Positions 63,836-64,000 of a stretch of DNA of 64,000 bases are shown piece after piece (position 1 is the stretch's first letter; each line of letters begins with the position of its first letter). The notes beneath the pieces are model-generated. The model saw only the letters and a list, made by a program, of their open reading frames with translations. It did no database searches and was not told where the DNA came from. The stretch covers positions 248,001 to 312,000 of the forward strand of contig CAVXEW010000013.1 in NCBI GenBank assembly GCA_963760965.1, read 5' to 3'. Position numbers and translations under genes: made by a program. Source of the DNA: Pararhizobium_B sp963760965 (lineage in GTDB: Bacteria > Pseudomonadota > Alphaproteobacteria > Rhizobiales > Rhizobiaceae).

Positions 63836-64000
63836 TCAGGCGCGGTGGAGCCGGTCGGCGAAACGTTCGCGGACCTTTGCGACATATGGCCGGCTGACGG
63901 GCAGGCGCCGGCCTGTCGACAACAGGATGGTCAGGCGCCCGTCCTCGGCGAGCACCTTCTCGACAGCCCTGTCGGCCACCCAGTGGGAGCGATGGACCTG
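63836..64000 (-). CDS. LytTR-domain DNA-binding regulator, C-terminal end
   Basis: The last 54 codons of a gene that runs off the right edge. The visible part reads QVHRSHWVADRAVEK and then LSTGRRLPVSRPYVAKVRER, the C-terminal strands of a LytTR DNA-binding domain, ending RFADRLHRA. Alphaproteobacterial LytTR proteins are often membrane-linked or response-regulator fusions; what lies N-terminal cannot be seen here. Confidence 0.82.
   Translation of the reverse strand, partial: QVHRSHWVADRAVEKVLAEDGRLTILLSTGRRLPVSRPYVAKVRERFADRLHRA

Overview
The window is high-GC chromosomal DNA from an alphaproteobacterium, most likely of the order Hyphomicrobiales (Rhizobiales). The evidence is a LysR gene of the LsrB/VtlR type next to an AbcR-type small RNA, a trxB-lrp pair, an lpcC-greA pair, a BA14K-like secreted protein, a PetP/PetR-like MarR and response-regulator pair, a CIRCE-controlled groESL operon, and a 112-bp double-palindrome repeat whose architecture resembles rhizobial RIME elements. 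No tRNA, rRNA, CRISPR array, prophage or insertion sequence was seen.

Layout. 1-1566: end of a molybdenum-hydroxylase operon (FAD and 2Fe-2S subunits) with a divergent TetR regulator. 1556-14175: a sugar or sugar-acid catabolic island. It holds a CUT1-type ABC importer without its own ATPase, a GntR/FCD regulator, mannonate dehydratase (uxuA), a DHDPS/KDG-aldolase-family lyase, a GMC oxidoreductase, a D-2-hydroxyacid dehydrogenase, an aldo/keto reductase, an SDR and an FAH-family hydrolase. The SDR-FAH pair resembles the last two steps of non-phosphorylative deoxysugar-acid breakdown. 14250-26865: mostly housekeeping and stress genes: a Sir2 deacylase, groEL/groES, a YdcF-like protein, a CurA-like reductase, an M29 aminopeptidase, an MFS transporter behind a sigma-54-like promoter, a YbiO-like MscS channel and prs.

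26985-31827: a tight leftward operon (lgt, midA-like methyltransferase, pgeF, creatinase-like M24 protein, lipoprotein). 31991-34334 runs rightward (ubiK, ybjN-like, proC, csaA). 34354-37387 is a leftward regulatory block (DUF2188, EnvZ-like kinase, OmpR-type regulator, MarR), with a 10-bp-arm inverted repeat between marR and ilvE. 37636-45190 holds ilvE, an Lrp, an MBL hydrolase, a BA14K-like protein, a cold-shock protein, a DMT exporter, a DUF1499 protein, an EAL protein and aatA.

45252-64000: a HerA-like ATPase, the AbcR-type sRNA, lsrB, trxB and lrp; four glycosyltransferases (probable LPS core genes) leading to greA; a small lytic transglycosylase; a HupE-like membrane protein; a CynX-like transporter; a Gly/His-rich secreted protein; carB; a small secreted protein; and the 3' end of a LytTR regulator.

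The most noteworthy items are the AbcR-type sRNA next to its probable activator gene (46987-48114); three copies of a RIME-like repeat, each lying against a stop codon; the unusual catabolic island; and several sharply defined operators and promoters.
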